From the NCBI GenBank assembly GCA_937897265.1, contig CALCPT010000510.1, positions 1 to 6,544 on the forward strand: 6,544 bases of DNA, given 5' to 3'. This document shows positions 1-6,544 of this stretch, piece after piece; the stretch's first letter is position 1; each line of letters starts with the position of its first letter. The position numbers and the translations under genes were made by a program. The DNA comes from an uncultured Alcaligenaceae bacterium. Its GTDB lineage: Bacteria > Pseudomonadota > Gammaproteobacteria > Burkholderiales > Burkholderiaceae_B. The notes under the pieces are model-generated. The model searched no databases and was not told the DNA's origin. It saw nothing but the letters and a program-made list of their open reading frames with translations.

Positions 1-107
1 TGCTGTTCGAGCGTCGCCAATTTCATGCATGCTTTGCTACAGAGGATCAGAAAGAGGGAATGGCGGCTTTTGTAGAAAAACGCAAGCCAAACTTTAAGCA
101 TCGCTGA
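1..107 (+). CDS. Enoyl-CoA hydratase/isomerase (crotonase) family protein, C-terminal fragment
   Basis: This is the 3' end of a gene that begins before the window. The frame starting at base 3 gives 34 residues and stops with TGA at 105-107. The tail includes [19 protein letters not shown], which I recognise as the typical C-terminal segment of crotonase-fold enoyl-CoA hydratases (F-x-T-x-D-x-x-EGM-x-AF-x-EKR-x-P). Family members hydrate or isomerise enoyl-CoA thioesters, for example in fatty acid beta-oxidation, in the cytoplasm. The catalytic glutamates and the oxyanion hole lie upstream and cannot be seen, so the exact substrate and a gene symbol cannot be assigned. The gene runs in the same direction as atpI but is separated from it by its own stop, a hairpin and a promoter, so it is probably a different transcription unit. 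Confidence 0.85.
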   Translation, partial: LFERRQFHACFATEDQKEGMAAFVEKRKPNFKHR

Positions 108-115
108 GTAAAAAA

Positions 116-141
116 GGGTCAATTTCAATTCCGATTGGCCC
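116..141 (+). other. Potential hairpin downstream of the crotonase gene
   Basis: GGGTCAAT (116-123) can pair with ATTGGCCC (134-141): eight pairs, one of them G-U, with a 10-nt loop. It lies 8 nt after the crotonase stop codon and directly after a run of six A (110-115). On the + strand no T-tract follows it, so it is at best a weak or factor-dependent 3' end for the upstream transcript. On the - strand the A run would become a T-tract after the stem, but that stem then has a C-A mismatch. It may limit read-through into the atp promoter region; this is inference. Confidence 0.35.
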
Positions 142-150
142 GCCGTTAAA

Positions 151-183
151 CTCGGGTGAGTTAGGGTTTGCACGGGTGAGTAA
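151..183 (+). repeat. Direct repeat CGGGTGAGT, two copies 20 bp apart, overlapping the atp promoter
   Basis: CGGGTGAGT occurs at 153-161 and again at 173-181. Extending both copies gives a 13-mer, C-[TA]-CGGGTGAGT-[TA]-A, at 151-163 and 171-183 with only two differences. The period of 20 bp is close to two helical turns, so a protein bound to both copies would sit on one face of the DNA. The first copy is just upstream of the putative -35 box, and the second begins in its last base and lies in the spacer. A regulator site is possible, but no known binding motif is recognised. Confidence 0.5.
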
Positions 184-196
184 ATGCCGATACAAT
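168..196 (+). promoter_or_regulatory. Putative sigma70-type promoter of the atp operon
   Basis: The proposed -35 is TTGCAC (168-173), matching TTGACA at the first three positions. The -10 is TACAAT (191-196), matching TATAAT at five of six. The spacer is the optimal 17 bp. Transcription would start near 203, giving a leader of about 20 nt before the GTG start of atpI. The site stands between the end of the crotonase gene and the first atp gene, where the operon promoter is expected. No other promoter of similar quality was noticed in this gap. Confidence 0.6.
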
Positions 197-221
197 GCTC
201 AGGCTTTGCTGTGAGAGAGTA

Positions 222-662
222 GTGTTTAAACTAGATTCCGCAGTTCAAGCCATCAAGTTAACCGATGAAGATCGCCGTAAGATTGACGCCCGCGCACGAC
301 GCGAACTCGTTTTTACGGTGGTGGTACAGAGCTTGGTTGGTTTGATTGTCGCATTGATGTTTTTGGTGTTCGGTGGGGTTGTGGCAGCGCTGTCATCGTT
401 GGCAGGGTCAGCTGCGTACTTAGTGCCAAATGGCGTCTTTGCTTTGAGATTGTGGGTGGCGACCTATCGCCCAGGGGGCGCAAGCCCAGAAGTCTTTCTT
501 ATAGGTGAGATGGTAAAGATTGGCGCAGCGGCGGGGCTGTTGTGGTTGATCGCTCACCTAGGTGGTGACCGGGTAAATTGGCTAGCGGTGCTCGTAAGTT
601 TGATTGCGACGCTCAAGGGCTATATCGTGTTGATGATGTTTAAGGGCTTTTGGGCCAAGTGA
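222..662 (+). CDS. atpI: ATP synthase accessory subunit I (AtpI)
   Basis: AtpI is a small inner-membrane protein encoded at the head of many atp operons. It is thought to help assemble the c ring or supply Mg2+, and it is not part of the finished enzyme. From GTG 222 the product is 146 residues: a charged N-terminus (about 1-29) followed by four hydrophobic segments, roughly 30-50, 51-78, 91-111 and 118-139. The segment [17 protein letters not shown] (63-79) is typical of proteobacterial AtpI. The reading frame also contains an ATG at 195, but that codon overlaps the -10 box and would code for an atypical cysteine-rich start. GTG 222 has a weak purine-rich site (GAGAG, 213-217) and yields the more natural N-terminus MFKLDSAV. 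atpB follows after 19 nt, so the two genes are almost certainly cotranscribed. The family call is firm; the start is probable. Confidence 0.88.
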   Translation: MFKLDSAVQAIKLTDEDRRKIDARARRELVFTVVVQSLVGLIVALMFLVFGGVVAALSSLAGSAAYLVPNGVFALRLWVATYRPGGASPEVFLIGEMVKIGAAAGLLWLIAHLGGDRVNWLAVLVSLIATLKGYIVLMMFKGFWAK

Positions 663-681
663 ATTTAAAGTAGAGATTAAT

Positions 682-1563
682 ATGGCTGCTGACAGTAGCG
701 CTTCTCCCCAAGCTGAATATATTCAGCATCATCTGGTGCATTACAACAACATCGGCGAAAAGCAATCGCTCATCGCTGATTTCAACGTCATTAACTACGA
801 CACCATTTTCTGGTCGTTGTTGATGGGTGTGATTGCTCTATTTGTGATGTGGCTTGCAGCTCGTCGGGCCTCTGCTGGTGTCCCTGGGCGGCTGCAAAGC
901 GCAGTCGAAATGCTGATCGATATGGTTGATCAGCAAGCCCGCAGCATTGTCCCAAGTGAGGCGACCCGTAAATTTGTGTCGCCGCTGGCTTTGACGGTGT
1001 TTGTCTGGATCATTTTGATGAATGCTCTTGACTTGGTTCCGGTCGACTTTCCCCATTACGTATTTCATCTGTTAGGCTTTGGTAAAGAAGTGACTGATCC
1101 TCTTCACTATCATCGCATTCTGCCTACTGCTGATTTGAATGCCCCGATGGGAATGGCGCTCGGCGTATTGCTCTTGATGTTGTACTACGGAATCAAAATC
1201 AAACATCCGTTAGGCTTTGTCAAAGAGCTCTTCACCGCCCCTTTTCATGGTCACGGCATCGCCGCACTGTTTCTTGCGCCGGCAAACTTCTTGCTCAACC
1301 TAGTTGAGTACGCAGCAAAATCAGTATCACTGGGTATGCGGTTGTTCGGCAACATGTTTGCTGGTGAACTCGTGTTTATGTTGATTGCTTTGTTGGGTGG
1401 TGCTTGGTCAGGCTGGAACGCCATGAGCATCGGCCTGGGCGTCGGTCATATTTTGGCTGGCTCGGTGTGGGCACTATTTCATATTTTGATTGTGTTGTTG
1501 CAAGCATTTATCTTCATGATGCTCACGTTGGTGTACATCGGCCAGGCGCATGAAGGGCACTAA
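682..1563 (+). CDS. atpB: F1Fo ATP synthase subunit a (Fo proton channel stator)
   Basis: Subunit a is the inner-membrane stator half of the Fo proton path, lying against the c ring. The 293-residue product has several hydrophobic segments. Near the C-terminus is the diagnostic [15 protein letters not shown], holding the essential arginine R220 (E. coli R210) and E229 (E. coli E219). Further on, [13 protein letters not shown] carries H267 and Q274, equivalent to E. coli H245 and Q252. [10 protein letters not shown] (113-122) and TADLNAP (149-155) are also conserved. The protein is longer than the 271-residue E. coli subunit, with a longer N-terminus and about 12 extra residues between E229 and H267. 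Both features look normal for betaproteobacteria. A weak purine-rich site (AGAG, 672-675) precedes ATG 682. The 112-nt gap before atpE is long for this operon. Confidence 0.97.
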   Translation: MAADSSASPQAEYIQHHLVHYNNIGEKQSLIADFNVINYDTIFWSLLMGVIALFVMWLAARRASAGVPGRLQSAVEMLIDMVDQQARSIVPSEATRKFVSPLALTVFVWIILMNALDLVPVDFPHYVFHLLGFGKEVTDPLHYHRILPTADLNAPMGMALGVLLLMLYYGIKIKHPLGFVKELFTAPFHGHGIAALFLAPANFLLNLVEYAAKSVSLGMRLFGNMFAGELVFMLIALLGGAWSGWNAMSIGLGVGHILAGSVWALFHILIVLLQAFIFMMLTLVYIGQAHEGH

Positions 1564-1571
1564 AACTACTG

Positions 1572-1590
1572 AGCCTCTCACAAAGAGGTT
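1572..1590 (+). other. Small hairpin just after the atpB stop
   Basis: AGCCTCT (1572-1578) can pair with AGAGGTT (1584-1590) around a 5-nt loop: five Watson-Crick pairs closed by a G-U and an A-U pair. It begins 8 nt after the atpB stop codon. No T-run follows at once (the next bases are TGGTGGGG), so it is not a convincing intrinsic terminator. It could mark the 3' border of the atpB message; this is inference. Confidence 0.3.
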
Positions 1591-1612
1591 TGGTGGGGTC
1601 TGATTTGTAGTG

Positions 1613-1663
1613 ATTTACTTAGTTTGATTTTTTAATTTTTTTAAATTTACTTAGATTTTTAAT

Positions 1664-1664
<1 letters not shown>
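1613..1664 (+). repeat. Imperfect tandem AT-rich repeat upstream of atpE
   Basis: ATTTACTTAG occurs at 1613-1622 and 1645-1654. In each copy it is followed by A, a T-run of five or six, and AATT. Copy 1 (1613-1637) differs from copy 2 (1645-1664) by an extra TTTG and one extra T. The stretch is very rich in A and T, unlike the genes around it. It ends directly at the atpE ribosome binding site and fits an unstructured, U-rich translation-enhancing leader. Confidence 0.6.
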
Positions 1665-1915
<251 letters not shown>

Positions 1916-1926
1916 ATCGCTTGTAG

Positions 1927-1950
1927 GTTCGAGCTGCTATCAGCTCGAAC
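1927..1950 (+). other. Perfect 10-bp hairpin downstream of atpE
   Basis: GTTCGAGCTG (1927-1936) and CAGCTCGAAC (1941-1950) are exact reverse complements separated by the loop CTAT. It begins 11 nt after the atpE stop. No T-tract follows, and atpF to atpG must be read through it, so full termination is unlikely. A likely role is to block 3' exonucleases and stabilise the atpE message, or to cause partial termination; the role is inference, the pairing is exact. Confidence 0.7.
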
Positions 1951-1956
1951 ACAGAC

Positions 1957-1980
1957 GCCGCCGTCGGTTTGATTGGCGGC
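1957..1980 (+). other. Second potential hairpin in the atpE-atpF gap
   Basis: GCCGCC (1957-1962) can pair with GGCGGC (1975-1980) across a 12-nt loop. The stem is all G-C but short and the loop is long, so this one is less certain than its neighbours. Its 5' arm could instead pair with GGCGG at 2001-2005, so alternative folds are possible. Confidence 0.4.
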
Positions 1981-1991
1981 ACATTGATCCA

Positions 1992-2019
1992 GTTCTATGT
2001 GGCGGTATGCCGCTAGAAC
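1992..2019 (+). other. Third potential hairpin, just before the atpF ribosome binding site
   Basis: The outer arms GTTCTA (1992-1997) and TAGAAC (2014-2019) are exact reverse complements. Inside them GCGG (2002-2005) pairs with CCGC (2010-2013) around the loop TATG, leaving a 4-nt bulge on the 5' side. The structure ends 11 nt before the atpF Shine-Dalgarno TAGGGA (2031-2036), so it could influence ribosome entry at atpF without covering the site itself. Confidence 0.5.
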
Positions 2020-2043
2020 ATAAGATGTAATAGGGAAACGACC

Positions 2044-2514
2044 GTGAATCTGAACGCGACGATCTTTTTCCAGATGATCGTGTTCTTTGTCTTAGCGTGG
2101 GTCACGATGAAGTTCATCTGGCCTCCTTTGACAAAGGCAATCGACGAGCGACGCCAAAAAATCGCTGAAGGCTTGGCTGCTGCCGAAAAAGGCAAAGCAG
2201 ACTTGGCTCAGGCTCAGGCGCGCGTAAGTTTGATCGAAGCATCTGCGAAAACTAGCCTTCATGCGCGCATGACGGATGCAGAAAAGCATGCAACCCAGAT
2301 CATTGAGCAGGCTCGTGCCGAAGCTGAAGTTGAACGTGCGCGCATTTTGGCGCAGGCGAAACAAGACGCTGCTCAAGAAGTGATGCGTGCTCGCGATGCG
2401 CTGCGCAATGACGTGGCCAATTTGGCTGTGAAGGGCGCTGAGCAAATCCTCAAGCGAGAAGTCAACGCAAGCGCCCACGCCGAGCTGCTAACGCAGCTTA
2501 AGGCTCAGCTTTAA
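2044..2514 (+). CDS. atpF: F1Fo ATP synthase subunit b (peripheral stalk)
   Basis: Subunit b anchors the stator. An N-terminal membrane helix sits in Fo and a long dimeric coiled coil reaches up to delta on F1. The 156-residue product (E. coli 156) starts MNLNAT, has one hydrophobic segment at about 6-26, then [13 protein letters not shown] at the membrane exit. The rest is charged and alanine-rich with many K, E, R and Q and no helix breaker over most of its length, as expected of the stalk. The start is GTG 2044; the MNLNAT beginning is typical of betaproteobacterial AtpF. TAGGGA (2031-2036) lies seven bases upstream as a ribosome binding site. It follows atpE after a structured 128-nt gap and precedes atpH by 12 nt, suggesting tight coupling with atpH. 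Confidence 0.97.
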   Translation: MNLNATIFFQMIVFFVLAWVTMKFIWPPLTKAIDERRQKIAEGLAAAEKGKADLAQAQARVSLIEASAKTSLHARMTDAEKHATQIIEQARAEAEVERARILAQAKQDAAQEVMRARDALRNDVANLAVKGAEQILKREVNASAHAELLTQLKAQL

Positions 2515-2526
2515 TCCGAGGACGTT

Positions 2527-3066
2527 ATGGCAGAACTTTCCACTGTTGCCCGCCCGTACTCTGAGGCTTTGTTTGCTGTCGCTAAAGCAGGCCAGGGCGG
2601 TTTGGCTGTTTGGGCCGAACAGGTGCAGCGCCTAGCGTATGTGGCTGCCAATACTGATGTGCGTTCGGCCATGGCTGATCCACGTTTGGATGATGCGCAG
2701 CGCGTCAGCATTTTCTTAAGTCTCGTTCAACCAGCGGTCGACAAGCAATTTCATAATTTTGTTGAACTGTTGATGGTGAATGATCGCTTGTTACTGTTGC
2801 CGCAAATTGCTGAGCAGTTCGAAGCCCTCAAAGATGAAGCTGAAGGTGTTGCGCAAGCTAACATTACCAGTGCTTTTCCGATGTCTGAAGATCAGGTCTC
2901 TCAGCTTATCTCGCTGTTAGAGCCTAAATTCGGACTCAAGCTCAAGCCCCACGTGACTGTAGACGCTGCCTTGATCGGCGGTGTTCGCGTGCATGTGGGT
3001 GATCACGTACTCGACACATCCGTGCAAGCCCAGTTAGTACGTATGCGCGACACGCTGGCGGCTTAA
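2527..3066 (+). CDS. atpH: F1Fo ATP synthase subunit delta (OSCP homologue)
   Basis: Delta sits on top of F1 and joins the alpha subunits to the b stalk, keeping the stator from turning. The product is 179 residues (E. coli 177). The N-terminal domain begins with the conserved ARPYSEALF (8-16). The C-terminal part carries the family signature around [20 protein letters not shown] (143-162), with the G151-G152 pair and G158-D159. GAGGA at 2518-2522, four bases before ATG 2527, sets the start. The 12-nt gap after atpF and 30-nt gap before atpA place it firmly inside the operon. No oddity was seen. Confidence 0.97.
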   Translation: MAELSTVARPYSEALFAVAKAGQGGLAVWAEQVQRLAYVAANTDVRSAMADPRLDDAQRVSIFLSLVQPAVDKQFHNFVELLMVNDRLLLLPQIAEQFEALKDEAEGVAQANITSAFPMSEDQVSQLISLLEPKFGLKLKPHVTVDAALIGGVRVHVGDHVLDTSVQAQLVRMRDTLAA

Positions 3067-3096
3067 CGTCAGTCAAAAGATTCCAGGAGTCTGAAC

Positions 3097-4638
3097 ATGC
3101 AACTCAATCCATCAGAGATTAGCGAAATTCTCAAGAGCCGAATCGAAGGTCTGGGCACTTCGTCCGACATTCGTACACAGGGCACGGTCGTTTCCGTGAC
3201 CGACGGCATTACCCGTATCCATGGTCTGTCAGACGCGATGCAGGGCGAAATGCTTGAGTTTCCAAACAATGTGTTTGGTTTGGCCTTGAACCTCGAGCGC
3301 GACTCTGTTGGCGCCGTGATTTTGGGCGACTACACCGGCATTTCTGAAGGCGACCCAGTTAAAACCACTGGTCGCATTCTTGAAGTGCCAGTTGGCCCCG
3401 AGTTGTTGGGCCGAGTAGTGAACGCCTTGGGTGTGCCTATTGATGGCAAAGGCCCAGTCAATGCAAAAGAAACTGACATTATCGAAAAAGTGGCGCCTGG
3501 CGTGATTGCACGTCAGTCGGTGTCGCAACCAATGCAAACTGGCTTGAAGTCGATTGACGCCATGGTGCCAATCGGACGCGGCCAGCGTGAATTGATTATT
3601 GGCGATCGTCAAACAGGCAAGACCGCTGTTGCCGTTGATGCCATCATCAATCAAAAAGGTAAAAACGTTAAGTGTATCTACGTTGCTATTGGCCAAAAGG
3701 CCTCAACAGTTAACAACGTACTGCGCAAGCTCGAAGAGCACGGCGCGATGGAGTACACCACGATCGTTGCCGCTACAGCATCTGATTCAGCTGCAATGCA
3801 GTACCTATCAGCCTACGCAGGTTGCACGATGGGCGAGTATTTCCGCGATCGCGGCGAAGACGCGCTGATTGTTTATGATGATTTGACTAAGCAGGCGTTT
3901 GCATATCGTCAGGTATCGCTGCTGTTGCGTCGTCCGCCAGGCCGCGAAGCCTACCCAGGAGATGTGTTCTATCTGCACTCGCGTTTGCTTGAGCGTGCCG
4001 CTCGCGTTAACGAGGCGTATGTTGAAAAGTTCACAAACGGTGCTGTTAAAGGTAAAACTGGTTCATTGACCGCGTTGCCAATTATCGAAACGCAGGCAGG
4101 TGACGTTTCTGCTTTCGTGCCGACTAACGTGATTTCGATTACCGACGGTCAGATCTTCCTTGAGACCGACTTGTTCAATGCCGGTGTGCGTCCTGCTATT
4201 AACGCCGGTATTTCGGTGTCGCGCGTGGGTGGTGCAGCACAAACCAAGATCATTAAAAAACTGTCTGGCGGTATTCGTACCGACTTGGCGCAGTACCGCG
4301 AATTGGCGGCTTTCGCTCAGTTTGCATCTGACCTTGACGACGCGACACGTCGCCAGCTTGAGCGCGGTAAGCGCGTGGTTGAGCTCTTGAAGCAGCCTCA
4401 GTACCAGCCTTTACAGGTGTGGGAGCTTGGCGTGATTTTGTTTGCTGCAAACAATGGTTATCTCGACGATGTCGAAGTTTCGAGCGTTTTGCCTTTTGAG
4501 AAAGGTCTTAAAGATCACCTCAAAAATAAAAATGCCGCTATGGTCGAGCGCATTGAAAGTTCAAAAGAGTTGTCTAAAGATGACGAAGCTGAACTCGTTG
4601 CTGCATTGACTGAGTTTAAAAAGCACGGCACGTTCTAA
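3097..4638 (+). CDS. atpA: F1Fo ATP synthase subunit alpha
   Basis: Alpha alternates with beta in the F1 hexamer, binds nucleotide at non-catalytic sites and supplies the arginine finger to the catalytic sites. The product is 513 residues, the same as E. coli. The Walker A loop GDRQTGKT is at 169-176 (K175, T176). The Walker B strand [11 protein letters not shown] is at 257-267 with D261-D262. The ATPase alpha/beta signature [10 protein letters not shown] spans 366-375 and is followed by the arginine finger R376. The N-terminus, [16 protein letters not shown], is the helix that binds delta. AGGAG (3085-3089), seven bases upstream, supports ATG 3097. The coding region is intact, with no frameshift. 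A 96-nt hairpin-rich gap separates it from atpG. Confidence 0.99.
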   Translation: MQLNPSEISEILKSRIEGLGTSSDIRTQGTVVSVTDGITRIHGLSDAMQGEMLEFPNNVFGLALNLERDSVGAVILGDYTGISEGDPVKTTGRILEVPVGPELLGRVVNALGVPIDGKGPVNAKETDIIEKVAPGVIARQSVSQPMQTGLKSIDAMVPIGRGQRELIIGDRQTGKTAVAVDAIINQKGKNVKCIYVAIGQKASTVNNVLRKLEEHGAMEYTTIVAATASDSAAMQYLSAYAGCTMGEYFRDRGEDALIVYDDLTKQAFAYRQVSLLLRRPPGREAYPGDVFYLHSRLLERAARVNEAYVEKFTNGAVKGKTGSLTALPIIETQAGDVSAFVPTNVISITDGQIFLETDLFNAGVRPAINAGISVSRVGGAAQTKIIKKLSGGIRTDLAQYRELAAFAQFASDLDDATRRQLERGKRVVELLKQPQYQPLQVWELGVILFAANNGYLDDVEVSSVLPFEKGLKDHLKNKNAAMVERIESSKELSKDDEAELVAALTEFKKHGTF

Positions 4639-4642
4639 CGAA

Positions 4643-4654
4643 CCCGCTATCGGG
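4643..4654 (+). other. Short hairpin after atpA
   Basis: CCCG (4643-4646) pairs with CGGG (4651-4654) around the loop CTAT, four nt after the atpA stop. It is short, but it abuts the much stronger stem that begins two bases later and could stack on it. The loop CTAT is the same as in the hairpin after atpE. Confidence 0.35.
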
Positions 4655-4655
4655 C

Positions 4656-4682
4656 TATCGCTGGCAAGTGCTGCCAGCGATA
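4656..4682 (+). other. Perfect 11-bp hairpin in the atpA-atpG gap
   Basis: TATCGCTGGCA (4656-4666) and TGCCAGCGATA (4672-4682) are exact reverse complements around the 5-nt loop AGTGC. It is the longest inverted repeat I found in the window. No T-tract follows (next bases ATCCAAAGC), and atpG and atpD lie downstream, so it is not a simple terminator. A role in message stability, RNase processing or partial attenuation between alpha and gamma is likely but inferred. E. coli also tunes gamma expression below alpha. Confidence 0.7.
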
Positions 4683-4703
4683 ATCCAAAGCAAATGGTCT
4701 GAT

Positions 4704-4717
4704 ACCTGAATGCAGGT
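4704..4717 (+). other. Small hairpin close to the atpG ribosome binding site
   Basis: ACCTG (4704-4708) pairs with CAGGT (4713-4717) around AATG. It ends seven bases before the atpG Shine-Dalgarno AGGA (4725-4728). A direct repeat GGTCTGA (4696-4702 and 4715-4721) flanks and overlaps it. It might slow translation initiation of atpG; the stem is short, so certainty is low. Confidence 0.35.
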
Positions 4718-4734
4718 CTGACACAGGAAGCGAA

Positions 4735-5646
4735 ATGGCAGGAATTAAGGAAATTCGTAATAAGATCAAGAGCGTGCAAAACACGCGCAAGATCACAAAG
4801 GCCATGGAAATGGTGGCCGCCTCGAAGATGCGCAAGGCGCAAGAGCGTATGCGTGCGGGTCGGCCCTATGCCACTAAGGTTCACGATATTGCCTCGCACT
4901 TGATGCAGGCTAATCCCGAGTACACACATCCATATCTGGTTGAGCGTACAGAACTGAAGGCTGTCGGTATTGTTGTTGTGTCAACCGACAAGGGTCTTTG
5001 CGGTGGTTTGAATACCAACATTATGCGTTTGGTGTTGTCGCGCACGCGCGATTTCAACGATAAAAATATTCGGACGCAGTTCACTGCCCTTGGAAATAAA
5101 AGCCTCGGTGTGTTGACTCGAATGCGTGCTGAAATTGTTTCGCAGGCAGTTGGTTTGGGCGATAAGCCAGAGCTTGATCGTTTGATTGGCGCTGTCAAGG
5201 TCCAGCTTGATGACTTTTTGGCAGGCCGCATTGATGCTGTTTATATTGCGACGAATCGCTTTGTGAACACCATGAAGCAAGAACCGACTTTTGTTCGTTT
5301 GCTGCCGTTACCAGGCAAATTAGCAGATCCCTATAACTTAGCTTCGGCCACTGCCGCAGGAAACAGCGAAAGCAAAACGGCAGACCACGGCTGGGATTAC
5401 ATCTACGAACCTGATGCTCAAACAGTCATCGACGAGTTATTACAGCGCTACGTCGAAGGCCTTGTTTATCAAGGTGTCGCAGAAAGCATGGCCTCTGAGC
5501 AGTCGGCCCGTATGGTGGCAATGAAAGCCGCCTCGGACAATGCGAAGAAGGTAATTGGTGACCTGCAACTGGTCTTTAACAAGACTCGCCAGGCTGCTAT
5601 TACGAAAGAAATTTCAGAAATCGTGGGGGGCGCCGCGGCCGTCTAG
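4735..5646 (+). CDS. atpG: F1Fo ATP synthase subunit gamma (central rotor shaft)
   Basis: Gamma is the rotor shaft inside the alpha3-beta3 hexamer and couples c-ring rotation to catalysis. The product is 303 residues, somewhat longer than E. coli (287). The N-terminal helix carries [20 protein letters not shown] (13-32). [11 protein letters not shown] (83-93) is the conserved loop. The C-terminal helix contains [20 protein letters not shown] and the family signature from I289 to A302 (I-T-x-E-x2-E-x3-G-A-x-A). Extra residues before the C-terminal helix (about 200-220, rich in A, S, G and N) explain the added length and look usual for betaproteobacteria. AGGA (4725-4728), six bases upstream, supports ATG 4735. 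atpD follows after 54 nt. Confidence 0.98.
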   Translation: MAGIKEIRNKIKSVQNTRKITKAMEMVAASKMRKAQERMRAGRPYATKVHDIASHLMQANPEYTHPYLVERTELKAVGIVVVSTDKGLCGGLNTNIMRLVLSRTRDFNDKNIRTQFTALGNKSLGVLTRMRAEIVSQAVGLGDKPELDRLIGAVKVQLDDFLAGRIDAVYIATNRFVNTMKQEPTFVRLLPLPGKLADPYNLASATAAGNSESKTADHGWDYIYEPDAQTVIDELLQRYVEGLVYQGVAESMASEQSARMVAMKAASDNAKKVIGDLQLVFNKTRQAAITKEISEIVGGAAAV

Positions 5647-5691
5647 TGGTTTAGATTGCTTCCCGGTATCCCATCAGAATTTACAAAGTAA

Positions 5692-6544
<853 letters not shown>

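Noticed and set aside
195..221. ATG 195 as the atpI start
   Set aside because: It overlaps the -10 box TACAAT, lies upstream of the expected transcript start and adds residues unlike the family; GTG 222 fits better.
1927..1950. Intrinsic terminator after atpE
   Set aside because: The stem is perfect but no T-tract follows, and the essential genes atpF to atpD lie downstream in the same direction; kept as a hairpin of unknown role.
2092..2478. 128-codon open frame on the - strand inside atpF
   Set aside because: It is the complement of the atpF coiled-coil codons; its composition (C, S, R and F rich) is that of a shadow frame.
3229..3696. 155-codon open frame on the - strand inside atpA
   Set aside because: It is the antisense shadow of a strongly conserved coding region, has no recognisable domain and no separate promoter or ribosome site that I can see.
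3599..3868. 89-codon + strand frame inside atpA
   Set aside because: It is an out-of-frame reading of atpA with no homology that I recognise; atpA itself is uninterrupted here.
4656..4682. Intrinsic terminator after atpA
   Set aside because: No T-run follows the stem and atpG and atpD continue the operon; a stability or processing role is more likely.
4561..4929. 122-codon open frame on the - strand across atpA end, the gap and atpG start
   Set aside because: It overlaps two well supported genes and the atpA-atpG hairpins, and resembles no family I know.

Overview
This window is a conserved housekeeping locus: the F1Fo ATP synthase (atp) operon of a proteobacterium. It reads entirely on the + strand in the order atpI-atpB-atpE-atpF-atpH-atpA-atpG-atpD, and the 3' end of an unrelated gene lies upstream. 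The protein sequences (AtpF beginning MNLNAT after a GTG start, the long AtpB, the 79-residue subunit c ending FANPFK, the AtpG insert before its C-terminal helix) look betaproteobacterial, most likely Burkholderiales. That placement comes from recognising sequence style, not from a search. Base composition looks moderate, with roughly equal GC and AT in the genes.

Layout: 1-107 is the last 34 codons of an enoyl-CoA hydratase-like (crotonase) gene. Positions 108-221 form the intergenic and promoter region. It holds a hairpin, a good sigma70-type promoter (TTGCAC, 17 bp, TACAAT) and a 9-bp direct repeat at exactly 20-bp spacing around the -35 element. The -10 box overlaps the ATG at 195, so I place the atpI start at GTG 222. 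Then follow atpI (222-662), atpB (682-1563), atpE (1676-1915), atpF (2044-2514), atpH (2527-3066), atpA (3097-4638), atpG (4735-5646) and the first 276 codons of atpD (5701-6528). atpC would be expected after atpD but lies outside the window.

The genes encode one machine. AtpB (a), AtpE (c ring) and AtpF (b) form the membrane Fo motor and its stalk. AtpH (delta), AtpA (alpha), AtpG (gamma) and AtpD (beta) form F1 and its connections. AtpI is an accessory membrane protein. Key residues are present: a-R220, a-E229, c-D59, the alpha and beta Walker motifs, beta-E187 and alpha-R376. The enzyme should therefore be a functional proton-type ATP synthase.

No stretch lacks a gene for more than 300 bases. 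The non-coding interest lies in the three long gaps. atpB-atpE (112 nt) is AT-rich with an imperfect repeat and ends in a strong Shine-Dalgarno sequence. atpE-atpF (128 nt) holds three consecutive potential hairpins, one with a perfect 10-bp stem. atpA-atpG (96 nt) holds three more, one with a perfect 11-bp stem. None is followed by a T-tract, so they look like mRNA processing, stability or translation-tuning elements rather than terminators.

The last 16 bases (6529-6544) are identical to the start of the Illumina TruSeq adapter and break a highly conserved AtpD motif. They are almost certainly untrimmed adapter, not genome. I see no previously undescribed biological system here.
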